Notes: a model not told the origin generated them from the letters alone. A stretch of DNA of 64,000 nt from Flavobacterium stagni (GCF_004122105.1 NZ_SBKN01000010.1:1-64000), one strand, 5' to 3'; positions 7,879 to 17,725 are shown, counted from the first letter of the stretch. Numbers and translations: made by a program.

Positions 7879-9087
7879 ATGAAAACAAAATACAATATTC
7901 ACACCCATATTTTCACGGGGCAGTGTGCGCCCAAGGACTTTTTACAAGTAGGACTCGCTTTAGGCGATGGCTTTTCGGTCTTTTTAAAAGGCTTATTCAT
8001 GACGCGGCCGGTAGGTTGGTTGATTTCAAAACTAGGGTCGCGCCTCCACAACAAAACACTACAATTCTTAAAAATTGGCGTGATGGCGAGTCAGCGGGAA
8101 GTATTTGACAGCTTGCGTGAGCAGTATGCGCACAGTGCGTACAGCGACATGAAGTTTATTGCGTTAACCTTGGACATGGATTATATGACCGATGCGAAGC
8201 GGCGTCCGAATGTGGATTTCAATGCCCAATTGCAGGAAATGTTGAAGATCAAGAAAACCTTTCCTGACTTGGTTTTTCCGTTTTACGGGATTGACCCGCG
8301 CAATCCGGCGACGGTTACGATGACAGCCCTGCGGACGGCGTTGGAAAGCGGTGCCTTTAGTGGGATTAAGTTGTATCCCCCGAACGGGTTCTTTCCGTTT
8401 GACCCGCGCTTGGATGCGGTGTATGCCTATGCGGAAGCCCACAGTATTCCGATTATGACCCATTGCACTCGTGGAGGGAGTTATTACATTGGGGAGCGCG
8501 TGTGGGACTTGCTTCCTGACCAGCCTGCCTCGTTAAACCCGACGCATCCCGTGATGGCCAAAGTGGTGGCCCGTATCCAAGCCTACAAAACGGCAGCCGA
8601 CAAGCACTATCAAAAGGCAGCCTATGCCTGCAATTTGTTCACCCACCCCGAGAACTATGTCCCGGTATTGGCGAAATACCCCAAATTGAAATTGTGCATT
8701 GCGCATTTGGGGGGCGATGTAGAGATTTTGGGCGGTCAAAACCCGAATAGAAAGCGGGCGCAGTGGTCGGTAACGGCCATGGGCTTGGAAGGCAGTACGC
8801 AAACCTGGTACGAACTGATCAAAACTGAAATCTTGGCGGCCTACCCCAACACGTACACGGACATCTCCTACTCCTTGTGCGACGCGGCCTGCATGCAAGT
8901 CTTGCAACGCGACTTGGCCAACAGCAGTATCCCCAGCGACCGGGTGTTGTTTGGCACGGACTACTTCATGGTCACCAAAGAAAACAGCGAGTTGAACGTT
9001 ACGACGCTAGCGGCCCAGGTCTTGGGGGAACAGTTGGAACCCCTGATGACTTCGAACAACGCGCGGTATTTGTTTGGGAAGGTATAA
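7879..9087 (+). CDS. Amidohydrolase-family metal-dependent hydrolase, 402 aa
   Basis: A TIM-barrel hydrolase of the amidohydrolase superfamily (amidohydrolase-2-like). Visible metal and active-site signatures: H-x-H at residues 8 and 10 (N-I-H-T-H-I-F-T-G), G-I-K-L-Y-P-P around 162-168, M-T-H-C-T-R-G-G with H195, C-I-A-H-L-G-G with H276, and F-G-T-D-Y-F with D361. Family members hydrolyse or decarboxylate small ring or amide compounds; the substrate here cannot be told. No signal peptide, so it is cytoplasmic. It follows the membrane protein in an apparent operon. The next gene (9156) has strikingly different base composition, so the cluster of related composition seems to end here. Confidence 0.85.
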   Translation: MKTKYNIHTHIFTGQCAPKDFLQVGLALGDGFSVFLKGLFMTRPVGWLISKLGSRLHNKTLQFLKIGVMASQREVFDSLREQYAHSAYSDMKFIALTLDMDYMTDAKRRPNVDFNAQLQEMLKIKKTFPDLVFPFYGIDPRNPATVTMTALRTALESGAFSGIKLYPPNGFFPFDPRLDAVYAYAEAHSIPIMTHCTRGGSYYIGERVWDLLPDQPASLNPTHPVMAKVVARIQAYKTAADKHYQKAAYACNLFTHPENYVPVLAKYPKLKLCIAHLGGDVEILGGQNPNRKRAQWSVTAMGLEGSTQTWYELIKTEILAAYPNTYTDISYSLCDAACMQVLQRDLANSSIPSDRVLFGTDYFMVTKENSELNVTTLAAQVLGEQLEPLMTSNNARYLFGKV

Positions 9088-9155
9088 TAAACGCATATCG
9101 CAAAAAGCCCTTGCTTGACCTACAGTAAAGTTGTAACCTCTAAACTCTTATAATT

Positions 9156-10454
9156 ATGAAAACAAATCAATTTCTAACAACTTTGTTTTTAGTTTTAATA
9201 TCATTGAAAGCAATTTGTCAAATAGAAACTCCAACAGACATTATCACTAACAGAAATTTTGAAGGTAGTGCACCATCTAATGTTGATGAATTGAGAAATA
9301 CACTCAATTATTATTTAGACGATATACGTGAATTAAAATTAAAACAACCCAAAGCTATTTTTAACAATAAAATGTTGAATACTTTTTTTAATAATGAAAT
9401 TAATTCATTTGCTGTAGAAATGAAAGACTTAAGTTTAGACACCAATTTTTCAAATATTGACACTGAAAATAAAATGATAACAATTGGTACCAATATAAAT
9501 TTTAAAAATTTATTTAATGTAGCTGACAAAAATTTAAGAAAAACAAATCATGTTTTAAGTTTAAGTGTATCGGGAAAAATTGATAAAAACTATTCAAAAG
9601 TTTACAGTTATTCCAAAACAACGAATGAATATGATTTCGCAAGTGATTTTGGAATAAATATTAAATATACTTATTTATTTAATGGCACTGTAAAGTTCAA
9701 TCCAGAAATAAATTCTAGAATTGTAAATTATAGATCAGGAGAATTAAATACAATAGTTACACGATTTATAGAAGATGATATTAGAAACAATAACGATGAT
9801 GTAATAAAAAAGTATTATAAATATTATCAATTTATTGCTGAAACTGAAATTAAAGAATTTGAAAAGTCGAATTTTATAAATTCTTACTCATTATGTTATT
9901 TAACATTTAATTCTTACATACCCTTAACAAATAAAATTGTAAATCACAAAAAAGAATCTACACTTGGTAATTTTGACAATTCAACTTTCAATAATTGGAA
10001 ATTTGATTTTTCATTAAATTATTTTAAAAATTCTATAATAAATAAATTTTTACTCAATTGCAGATTGAATTACTCTTTGTTTAATAACAACAATTTTATT
10101 GCTGAAAATACAACTCCAGTCACTTTTCAAAATATCACAGTCCAAAATACATCACAACAAGTGATTAATTCATCTGATTTTATTTTTATAGGTGATTACA
10201 AAACTTTTGTGACACAGTGTTTTAAATTTGAATTTTCTAGCTTATTCATAAATAAAGCAATAGGTTTAAGTGCTGCTTTTGAAAAAAATATTGGTCAATA
10301 TGATGCTAAAAACTGGAAAATTGGCATTCCTGTTAGTTTAAAAGACAATACAAACAAGCCAAAAGTCAATTTTGAAATTCAATGGAAAGAAGTAAATTCT
10401 AATCATTTCATTGGTGTAAGTATCGGATATATTTTTGGAAAATTCTTAAAATAA
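9156..10454 (+). CDS. AT-rich outer-membrane-like hypothetical protein, 432 aa
   Basis: A signal peptide is visible (M-K-T-N-Q-F, hydrophobic core, then L-K-A-I-C-Q). The body is rich in Asn, Lys, Phe and Ile; residues ~240-430 alternate like beta strands and end in H-F-I-G-V-S-I-G-Y-I-F-G-K-F, a barrel-type terminus. Its plan parallels the protein at 5573. The DNA is much more AT-rich than the four genes before it, which points to different ancestry or recent acquisition. No function is recognised. Confidence 0.7.
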   Translation: MKTNQFLTTLFLVLISLKAICQIETPTDIITNRNFEGSAPSNVDELRNTLNYYLDDIRELKLKQPKAIFNNKMLNTFFNNEINSFAVEMKDLSLDTNFSNIDTENKMITIGTNINFKNLFNVADKNLRKTNHVLSLSVSGKIDKNYSKVYSYSKTTNEYDFASDFGINIKYTYLFNGTVKFNPEINSRIVNYRSGELNTIVTRFIEDDIRNNNDDVIKKYYKYYQFIAETEIKEFEKSNFINSYSLCYLTFNSYIPLTNKIVNHKKESTLGNFDNSTFNNWKFDFSLNYFKNSIINKFLLNCRLNYSLFNNNNFIAENTTPVTFQNITVQNTSQQVINSSDFIFIGDYKTFVTQCFKFEFSSLFINKAIGLSAAFEKNIGQYDAKNWKIGIPVSLKDNTNKPKVNFEIQWKEVNSNHFIGVSIGYIFGKFLK

Positions 10455-10475
10455 CTAGGAAAAAAACCTCCCCTT

Positions 10476-10495
10476 CACTAGGAAAAACCCTAGTG
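10476..10495. promoter_or_regulatory. CACTAGG...CCTAGTG inverted repeat
   Basis: A perfect 7-bp palindrome with a 6-base AAAAAC loop, just after the stop of 10454 and about 190 bases before the Type ISP gene; a half-site ACTAGGAAAAA precedes it at 10454-10464. There is no T-run, so it is not an obvious terminator. The CTAGGAAAAA word recurs as TAGGAAAAATAC at 5066 and 39337, also upstream of plus-strand gene clusters, so an operator is possible. Confidence 0.35.
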
Positions 10496-10602
10496 ATTAG
10501 TTAAATGGAAAGTGGTACACTTGCAATGGGTTAGTTATACATAGCAAAAAAAGGGTAAATGCGGAAATCCGTAAACTACCTGTACGAAAACCTTGTATTT
10601 TT

Positions 10603-10638
10603 AAATCCCCAATTGGTTTGACTAGTTGGGGATTTTTT
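10603..10638 (+). terminator. Intrinsic terminator just before the defence island
   Basis: AAATCCCCAA pairs with TTGGGGATTT around a ~12-base loop and is followed by six T. It lies 149 bases after the 9156 gene and 45 bases before the Type ISP start. It may terminate the upstream gene or a short RNA starting in 10500-10600, which otherwise holds no gene. Confidence 0.8.
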
Positions 10639-10682
10639 GGTAGGTTTGAGGAAAATAAACAACAAGAATTAATTAATAATAA

Positions 10683-13600
10683 ATGAACGATTTCACCCGA
10701 ATATTAGACAAATACAGAAAAATTTCATTCTCCCAAAAAGACAAAGGTGAACGCTTTGAACGTTTAATGCAAGGTTATCTGCAAACGGAACCCATCTATG
10801 CATCCAAATTCAAGAAAGTATGGCTTTGGAATGAATTTCCAGGGAAAAATGATTTAGGAGGAACTGATACAGGCATTGATTTGGTTGCTTTAACTAATGA
10901 TGGTGATTATTGGGCGATTCAATGTAAATGTTTTCAAGAAGGTTCTACCATTGATAAGCCAGCAGTCGATTCGTTTCTTGCAACCTCAAGTCGAAAATTT
11001 AAAGATGAAAATTTAAAAACCATTCAATTTTCGCATAGGCTTTGGATATCTACAACTAATAGATGGGGTGCAAATGCAGAAGAAGCCATCAAAAACCAAC
11101 ATCCTCCTGTATCAAGGATTAGTCTATATGATTTACAAGTAGCACCAATAGATTGGGAAAAATTAGAGAATGATATCCATGGCGAAAAAGCACGAATTGC
11201 TGGACGCGATCTAAGAGCGCATCAAAAAACAGCTTTAGACTTAACAGAGGCCCATCTAACAAACAATGATAGAGGAAAACTCATCATGGCTTGTGGAACT
11301 GGAAAAACCTTTACAGCTTTGCGCATTGCCGAAAATCAAACCAACAATAATGGTTTAGTATTATTTCTTGTCCCCTCAATTGCGCTTTTGGGACAAACAT
11401 TGCGCGAATGGTCAACCTTTGCTGTAAAACCCATCAACGCAATTTGTATTTGTTCTGATCCTGAAATTTCCAAAACAAAAAAACAAAACGAAGATAAAGA
11501 CACTACAAAAACTATCGATTTAGCATTACCTGCTTCCACAAATACTGCTGAAATTCTGAATCAGTTCCAACATCATTCTAAACAAGGAAATGAAGGAATG
11601 ACAGTTGTGTTTTCAACCTACCAATCGATAGCTGTTATTGCTGCTGCACAAAAAGAATTAATCAAAAATGGGTATCCAGAATTTGATTTAATCATTTGTG
11701 ATGAAGCCCACCGTACAACAGGAGTTTCTCTTGCAGGTGAAGATGAATCTGCATTTACTAAAGTGCATGATAATTCTTTTATTCAAGCCAAGAAGAGAAT
11801 ATACATGACGGCTACTCCCCGACTATATGACTTGGAAACCAAAAGTAAAGCAGCTCAAGCCGAAGCTATACTTTGCTCCATGGATGATGAAAGTCTTTAT
11901 GGCAAAGAAATCTACCGAATTGGTTTTGGTGAAGCGGTAGAGAAAGACTTATTAACCGATTATAAAGTATTAATTCTCACGTTGAATGATAAAGACGTTC
12001 CTCCGGCAGTCCAAAAAATGATTATGGACAAGGAAAGTGAAATTAATACGGATGATGCTTCTAAATTGATTGGCTGTATCAATGCTTTGTCCAAGCAATT
12101 TTTGGGTGAAATGGGTATTTTAGAGAAATCAGACCCAAACCCGATGAAAAAAGCAGTGGCTTTCTGCCAAAGTATTGCCACTTCGAAAAAAATAACCGCT
12201 ACTTTTAATGTAACTACCGATGCTTACATCGATTCATTACCGACCAGTAAAAAGAAAAAAATGGTTTCGGTTACCTCAAAACACATTGACGGTAGTATGT
12301 CTGCTCCCGAGCGTGATGAGTTATTGGGTTGGTTAAAAACAGATGGTGATGATAACGAATGTAGAATATTAACCAATGTCCGTTGTTTGAGTGAAGGTGT
12401 GGATGTCCCTTCTCTTGATGCTGTTCTATTCTTATCGGCACGCAACTCCCAAGTAGATGTAGTACAATCGGTTGGACGTGTCATGCGTAAAGCTCCTGGT
12501 AAAAAATACGGGTATATTATTATCCCTGTGGTTGTTCCTTCTGATGTAGAAGCAGATAAAGCCTTGGATGATAACGAACGTTATAAAGTCGTTTGGACGG
12601 TGCTTAATGCCTTACGTGCGCATGATGATCGTTTTAATGCCATTGTAAACAAAATTGAACTCAACAAAAACAAACCACAACAAATTCTTGTAGGAAGGCC
12701 TGATTTTTCATTTGATGGCGATGGTAACCCATTGCAATGGAATGATGATAATGACATTTACCAAACTGCTAATGATATTAACCAACAAATGTCTTTACAG
12801 TTTGAACAGTTGCAAAATGTGGTATTTGCCCGTATGGTGGAAAAAGTAGGCGACCGACGCTATTGGGAACAATGGGCTAAAAATGTGGCCGAAATTGCCG
12901 AACGACAAGTTACTCGTATTAACAGACTCATTGAAGAAGACCAAACCCATGAAAAGACGTTTGAAAACTTCCTGAAAGGTTTGCAGAAAAATATTAACCC
13001 GAGTATTACTAAGCAACAAGCAGTAGATATGCTTTCACAGCATATTATTACCAAGCCGGTTTTTGAAGCTTTGTTTGATGGATATTCGTTTGTAAAGAAC
13101 AACCCTATTTCGATATCTATGCAGTCGATGTTGGATTTGTTGGAAGACCAATCATTTGACAAAGATGCCGAAACCTTACAAAAATTCTACGATTCGGTAA
13201 AAATGCGTGCCTCTGGGATTGATAATGCAGAGGGGAAACAGCGCATCATAATTGAGTTGTATGACAAGTTCTTTAAAACGGCTTTCCCTAAAATGGTGGA
13301 ACAATTGGGTATTGTATATACGCCCGTTGAAGTGGTGGACTTTATCATTCATTCGGTGAACGATATTTTGAAAAAAGAGTTTGAGCGTAGTTTAACCGAC
13401 GAAAATGTTCATATTTTAGATCCTTTTACGGGAACGGGAACCTTTATTACCCGATTGCTACAAAGTGGTTTAATTGCTGAGAAGGATTTAGAACGCAAAT
13501 ACCTGCACGAACTACATGCCAATGAAATTGTACTCCTTGCCTATTATATTGCCACCATTAATATTGAAAATGCTTATCACGATGCTACACCCGACCCTGA

Positions 13601-15566
13601 TGATGGAATTGGCAAAGAAAAGTACCAACCATTTGACGGTATTGTATTGACCGACACCTTCCAACTGGGCGAAACCGATGCCAGTGAGCAGCTATTCTCC
13701 GAAATGTTCCCTCAAAATTCAGAAAGGGTGGCAAAGCAAAAGAAAGCACCGTTGCGTGTGATTATTGGAAATCCACCTTATTCTATTGGGCAAAAGAACG
13801 CTAATGATAATGCACAAAATCAAAGTTACCCCAATTTAGATGCAAAAATTGCATCCTCCTATGCTAAGTTATCCTCTGCGGGTCTAAACAAATCGTTGTA
13901 TGATGCATATATCAAGGCATTTCGATGGAGTACAGACCGTTTAGATGAAAATGGAGGTGTAATTGCTTTTATAACCAATGGTGCTTGGTTAGATGGTAAT
14001 AGTACCGATGGATTTAGAAAAAGTATAGAAAATGAGTTTTCCTCAATTTATGTTTTTAATTTAAGAGGAAATGCCAGAACTAGTGGAGAACTAAGACAAA
14101 AAGAAGCTGGCAACGTTTTTGGTTCAGGTTCAAGAACACCAATATCCATAACGCTCTTAATTAAAAATCCAGATGTTAAAACAGAAAAAGCAACTATTCA
14201 TTATCATGAAATTGGTGATTATTTAAGTCGGGAACAAAAACTTGACATTGTCAGTCAATTCAAATCAGGCGGGCATGATACTTTCCCTTGGAAACAATTA
14301 ATACCTAATGAACATGGAGACTGGATTTCACAGAGAAATGATGCTTTTGAAAATTATTTTCAATTAGCTCCTTCAAAAACATATGATACTAAAAGCCATT
14401 CTTTTTTTGTACCACAATCATTAGGGGTTTTAACTGCAAGAGATGCTTGGGTATATAATTTTTCTAAAAAAGAGCTAATTGATAATATCAATAAAACTAT
14501 TTCTCATTATAATGAACAAAGAAATCTCATAATAACAAAACAAATTAGTGACCCAATCACTGATTCTACAAAAGGTAGTTGGTCACAAATATGGATTGAT
14601 TTAGTAAATAAAAACTATGAAATAAAAGATGATAGTAAGGAATATAGGATATCTGAATATAGACCATTCATTAAAAGTAATTTATATTTTGGCAAAGATT
14701 TAATTGCTAGGAGATATCAATTACCTAAAATTTTCCCTAATTCAGCAAAGAATAAAAATTTAGCTATCGTAACAACTGGGGCAGGTGCAGGTAAACCATT
14801 TTCAACATTAATTGTGAATAATATTCCAAATTATGATTTTATTGAAAAATCTAATTGCTTCCCCCTCTATTACTACGAAGAAAACATCTCTGCCCAAAAA
14901 GGCTTGTTTGATGAAGGTAATGAAGGTGATTATATCCGCAGAGATGGGGTTAGTGATTTTATACTGGAACGAGCTAAAAAGCAATATGGTAAAAACGTTA
15001 CTAAAGAAGATATTTTTTATTATGTGTATGGCTTTTTACACAGTCCGGAGTATCGTGAAACGTTTGCCAATGATTTAAAAAAAATGTTACCTCGCTTGCC
15101 GTTGGTAGAAGATGTGCGTGATTTTTGGGCGTTTAGCAAAGCGGGGAGAACGTTAGCCGAGTTGCACTTAAACTATGAAAGTATTCCTGCCTATGAAGGA
15201 GTAACCATTCAATCCCCTGATGTTATTTATCAAATGTCACCTTACGAAATGTATGAAGTGACCAAAATGCGTTTTCCAAAAAAAGACCAAAAGGACACTA
15301 TCATTTACAACGGTAATTTCATCATCACGAATATTCCAGCCAAAGCCTATGAATATGTGGTAAACGGCAAAAGTGCCATTGAATGGATCATGGAGCGCTA
15401 CCAAGTAACGGTACACAAAGACAGCGGCATCAAAAACAATCCCAATGATTGGGCGCTAGAACACGACAACCCGAGCTATATATATGATTTACTATTGAGT
15501 ATTATCAATGTAAGCGTACAAACGGTAGAAATTGTGGAGGGGTTGCCGAAGGTGAGGTTTGAGTGA
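10683..15566 (+). CDS. Type ISP single-chain restriction-modification enzyme, 1627 aa
   Basis: One polypeptide carries all activities of a Type I-like translocating R-M enzyme. Order: Mrr-like PD-(D/E)xK nuclease (G-I-D66-L-V ... Q80-C-K82); SF2 helicase/translocase with Walker A A-C-G-T-G-K-T (K208), D-E-A-H at 340-343, M-T-A-T-P, and Q-S-V-G-R-V-M-R; helical coupler; gamma-type N6-adenine methyltransferase with L-D-P-F-T-G-T-G-T-F (~912-921) and catalytic N-P-P-Y (~1029-1032); then the target-recognition region and C-terminus. Length and order match the LlaGI/LlaBIII class. It methylates one adenine in an asymmetric site and cuts unmodified DNA after translocation. The target-recognition part (about 13950-14860) is visibly more AT-rich than its flanks. 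It is the first gene of the defence island. Confidence 0.93.
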   Translation: MNDFTRILDKYRKISFSQKDKGERFERLMQGYLQTEPIYASKFKKVWLWNEFPGKNDLGGTDTGIDLVALTNDGDYWAIQCKCFQEGSTIDKPAVDSFLATSSRKFKDENLKTIQFSHRLWISTTNRWGANAEEAIKNQHPPVSRISLYDLQVAPIDWEKLENDIHGEKARIAGRDLRAHQKTALDLTEAHLTNNDRGKLIMACGTGKTFTALRIAENQTNNNGLVLFLVPSIALLGQTLREWSTFAVKPINAICICSDPEISKTKKQNEDKDTTKTIDLALPASTNTAEILNQFQHHSKQGNEGMTVVFSTYQSIAVIAAAQKELIKNGYPEFDLIICDEAHRTTGVSLAGEDESAFTKVHDNSFIQAKKRIYMTATPRLYDLETKSKAAQAEAILCSMDDESLYGKEIYRIGFGEAVEKDLLTDYKVLILTLNDKDVPPAVQKMIMDKESEINTDDASKLIGCINALSKQFLGEMGILEKSDPNPMKKAVAFCQSIATSKKITATFNVTTDAYIDSLPTSKKKKMVSVTSKHIDGSMSAPERDELLGWLKTDGDDNECRILTNVRCLSEGVDVPSLDAVLFLSARNSQVDVVQSVGRVMRKAPGKKYGYIIIPVVVPSDVEADKALDDNERYKVVWTVLNALRAHDDRFNAIVNKIELNKNKPQQILVGRPDFSFDGDGNPLQWNDDNDIYQTANDINQQMSLQFEQLQNVVFARMVEKVGDRRYWEQWAKNVAEIAERQVTRINRLIEEDQTHEKTFENFLKGLQKNINPSITKQQAVDMLSQHIITKPVFEALFDGYSFVKNNPISISMQSMLDLLEDQSFDKDAETLQKFYDSVKMRASGIDNAEGKQRIIIELYDKFFKTAFPKMVEQLGIVYTPVEVVDFIIHSVNDILKKEFERSLTDENVHILDPFTGTGTFITRLLQSGLIAEKDLERKYLHELHANEIVLLAYYIATINIENAYHDATPDPDDGIGKEKYQPFDGIVLTDTFQLGETDASEQLFSEMFPQNSERVAKQKKAPLRVIIGNPPYSIGQKNANDNAQNQSYPNLDAKIASSYAKLSSAGLNKSLYDAYIKAFRWSTDRLDENGGVIAFITNGAWLDGNSTDGFRKSIENEFSSIYVFNLRGNARTSGELRQKEAGNVFGSGSRTPISITLLIKNPDVKTEKATIHYHEIGDYLSREQKLDIVSQFKSGGHDTFPWKQLIPNEHGDWISQRNDAFENYFQLAPSKTYDTKSHSFFVPQSLGVLTARDAWVYNFSKKELIDNINKTISHYNEQRNLIITKQISDPITDSTKGSWSQIWIDLVNKNYEIKDDSKEYRISEYRPFIKSNLYFGKDLIARRYQLPKIFPNSAKNKNLAIVTTGAGAGKPFSTLIVNNIPNYDFIEKSNCFPLYYYEENISAQKGLFDEGNEGDYIRRDGVSDFILERAKKQYGKNVTKEDIFYYVYGFLHSPEYRETFANDLKKMLPRLPLVEDVRDFWAFSKAGRTLAELHLNYESIPAYEGVTIQSPDVIYQMSPYEMYEVTKMRFPKKDQKDTIIYNGNFIITNIPAKAYEYVVNGKSAIEWIMERYQVTVHKDSGIKNNPNDWALEHDNPSYIYDLLLSIINVSVQTVEIVEGLPKVRFE

Positions 15567-15587
15567 TGATTTTAAAAGTAAAAAAAC

Positions 15588-17051
15588 ATGGAATTTACGC
15601 ACGAACAAAAGAGATTTATTTATGAATTTGTTATTGAAATTAATAATGGTGATGCTGCAATTTTTGCTGGAGCAGGTTTGTCTGCTACTTCAGGATTTGT
15701 TAATTGGAAAGAATTGTTAAAAGATTTAGCCGATGAAATAGGTTTAAATGTTGATAAGGAAAGTGATTTAATTTCTGTAGCTCAATATTATTGCAATAGT
15801 TTTAACAGAGCTAAAATAAATGATAAGATAATTAATGAATTTACAACTCTAAAAAAAGGAAACGAAAACCATTATTTATTATCAAGAATAGGTATTGATA
15901 CATTTTGGACAACTAATTATGACCAATTAATTGAAAAAACTTTACAAGAAGATGGGAAAATTATTGACTTAAAAATTGTCAAAGAGCATTTCTCAAGATA
16001 TATAAAGAAAAAAGATGCTGTTGTATATAAAATGCATGGTGATAAGGATTCACCTCATGAAGCTGTTTTAACTAAAGATGATTATGACTATTATAATGTA
16101 AATAGAGAACTTTTTTCAACTGCACTTAGAGGCGATCTTTTATCTAGGAAGTTCTTATTTATTGGTTTTAGTTTTGATGATCCAAATTTAGATTTCATCT
16201 TAAGCCGAATTAAAATATTACTTGAAGAACACACCCCAAATCACTTTTGCTTTTTTAAAGAAATCTCAGAAAAAGATTTTCAAGATAAAAACAAATTACC
16301 TGAAGAAAATAAAAAAGACTTTTTATATGCAGAAATAAAGCAAAGTTTAAAGATTGCAGATTTAAAGAGATATGGTATAAATGCTGTAATGGTAAAAGAA
16401 TATACTGAAATCACAGAAATACTTCTAGAAATTGAGAGACGTGTAAAGAGAAAAAATATTTTTATATCTGGTGCAGCCCATATTTATGATCCTTACTCAA
16501 TTGATGAAGCAAAAGAATTTATTCATAATCTAAGTTATAGAATTGCTGAAAAGGAATATAAAATAGTTTCTGGTTATGGGCTAGGAATTGGAAGTATGAT
16601 TATTAATGGAGCATTAGATTTTAAACTTAATTCAAAATATCCAAGTTTAGATGACCTATTAATTTTAAGACCTTTCCCTCAAATTCAATCAGGTTCAAAA
16701 ACAATACCTGAAATTTGGACAGAATATAGAAAAGATATGTTATCAAAAGCCGGAATAGCTGTTTTTGTTTTTGGTAATAAACTTTTAGCAAACGGTGATA
16801 TAGTGGACTCAGATGGCATGATAGAAGAATTTAATATTTGTTTGGAGAATAAAGTCATTCCTATTCCTATTGGAGCTACTGGTTATATATCAAAAAAATT
16901 GTGGCATAAAGTTATGGGTGATTTCTATCAGTATTTTCCAAAAAATACTGATTTAGAAGATGCCTTAAGAGAATTAGGTAATGATAAACTTAATAGAGAT
17001 GAAATAATCACGAATACAATTAAAGCAATCAACATTTTACAAAAATTATAA
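15588..17051 (+). CDS. thsA: Thoeris effector ThsA (SIR2-SLOG NADase)
   Basis: 487 aa. The N-terminal SIR2-like domain has F-A-G-A-G-L-S-A-T-S-G (26-36), T-T-N110-Y-D and Y-K-M-H150-G-D; these fall where the catalytic N112 and H152 of Bacillus cereus ThsA lie. The C-terminal SLOG domain starts near residue 288 (N-I-F-I-S-G-A-A), followed by G-Y-G-L-G-I-G-S and A-V-F-V-F-G-N-K. Known role: on phage infection the partner ThsB makes a cyclic ADP-ribose isomer, which binds SLOG, makes ThsA oligomerise and triggers NAD+ depletion and abortive death. The total length matches known ThsA (about 476). It lies 2 bases before thsB, and its codons are AT-rich like the rest of the module. Confidence 0.92.
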   Translation: MEFTHEQKRFIYEFVIEINNGDAAIFAGAGLSATSGFVNWKELLKDLADEIGLNVDKESDLISVAQYYCNSFNRAKINDKIINEFTTLKKGNENHYLLSRIGIDTFWTTNYDQLIEKTLQEDGKIIDLKIVKEHFSRYIKKKDAVVYKMHGDKDSPHEAVLTKDDYDYYNVNRELFSTALRGDLLSRKFLFIGFSFDDPNLDFILSRIKILLEEHTPNHFCFFKEISEKDFQDKNKLPEENKKDFLYAEIKQSLKIADLKRYGINAVMVKEYTEITEILLEIERRVKRKNIFISGAAHIYDPYSIDEAKEFIHNLSYRIAEKEYKIVSGYGLGIGSMIINGALDFKLNSKYPSLDDLLILRPFPQIQSGSKTIPEIWTEYRKDMLSKAGIAVFVFGNKLLANGDIVDSDGMIEEFNICLENKVIPIPIGATGYISKKLWHKVMGDFYQYFPKNTDLEDALRELGNDKLNRDEIITNTIKAINILQKL

Positions 17052-17053
17052 TT

Positions 17054-17725
17054 ATGGGGAAAAAAATATTTGTATCTTATAAGTATTCTGACGATAATGT
17101 TGAATCATTACCCGGAAAAGGTTGGTTTGAAAAAACAACAGTTAGGGACTATGTTGACAAATTTGAAACGCTTTTAGAAGATGAAGATGACATTTATAAA
17201 GGTGAATCAGATGGTGAAGATTTAAGTGAAAAAAGTGAAGACGAAATAGCTGAACTTTTAAAAGATAGAATTTATGATAGTACTGTTACAGTTATATTTA
17301 TTTCTAAAGGAATGAATGAAAATAGACCTGAGAATGATCAATGGATTCCCTGGGAAATATGTTACTCAATAAAAGAAATAACTCGAGGAGGTAGAACTAG
17401 CCAAACCAATGCTGTTTTATGCGTTGTTTTGCCTGATAATAATGGAAGTTATGAATATTTGATAACCTACGACAGTGAATGTAATTGCATGAACTACAAA
17501 ACATATTTTTTATTTCCCATTATAAGAAAGAATATGTTCAACATAAAAGAACCAGTAACTACATTTTGTAAAAATCAAACAGTTTATCATGGATATTCTT
17601 CATATTTCCATATGGTAAAATGGGAAGATTTTATAAAAGATTATAAATCACAGATAGATATTTGTTTACATATAAAAGATAATATAGATGATTATGAAGA
17701 CTTATGTAAAAAATTGGAAGCTTAA
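17054..17725 (+). CDS. thsB: Thoeris sensor ThsB (TIR-like domain)
   Basis: 223 aa. It begins K-K-I-F-V-S-Y-K-Y-S-D, the typical first strand of the MTH538/DUF1863 TIR-like fold, and has T-V-T-V-I-F-I-S-K-G-M as a later strand. The block W97-I-P-W100-E101-I-C-Y-S-I carries the conserved W-E pair; E101 is the expected catalytic glutamate. Known role: infection-sensing TIR enzyme that converts NAD+ into the cyclic signal for ThsA. The acidic insert at residues 35-75 and the ~60-residue C-terminal extension are likely specific to this homologue. It follows thsA after 2 bases, so they form one transcription unit. Confidence 0.87.
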   Translation: MGKKIFVSYKYSDDNVESLPGKGWFEKTTVRDYVDKFETLLEDEDDIYKGESDGEDLSEKSEDEIAELLKDRIYDSTVTVIFISKGMNENRPENDQWIPWEICYSIKEITRGGRTSQTNAVLCVVLPDNNGSYEYLITYDSECNCMNYKTYFLFPIIRKNMFNIKEPVTTFCKNQTVYHGYSSYFHMVKWEDFIKDYKSQIDICLHIKDNIDDYEDLCKKLEA

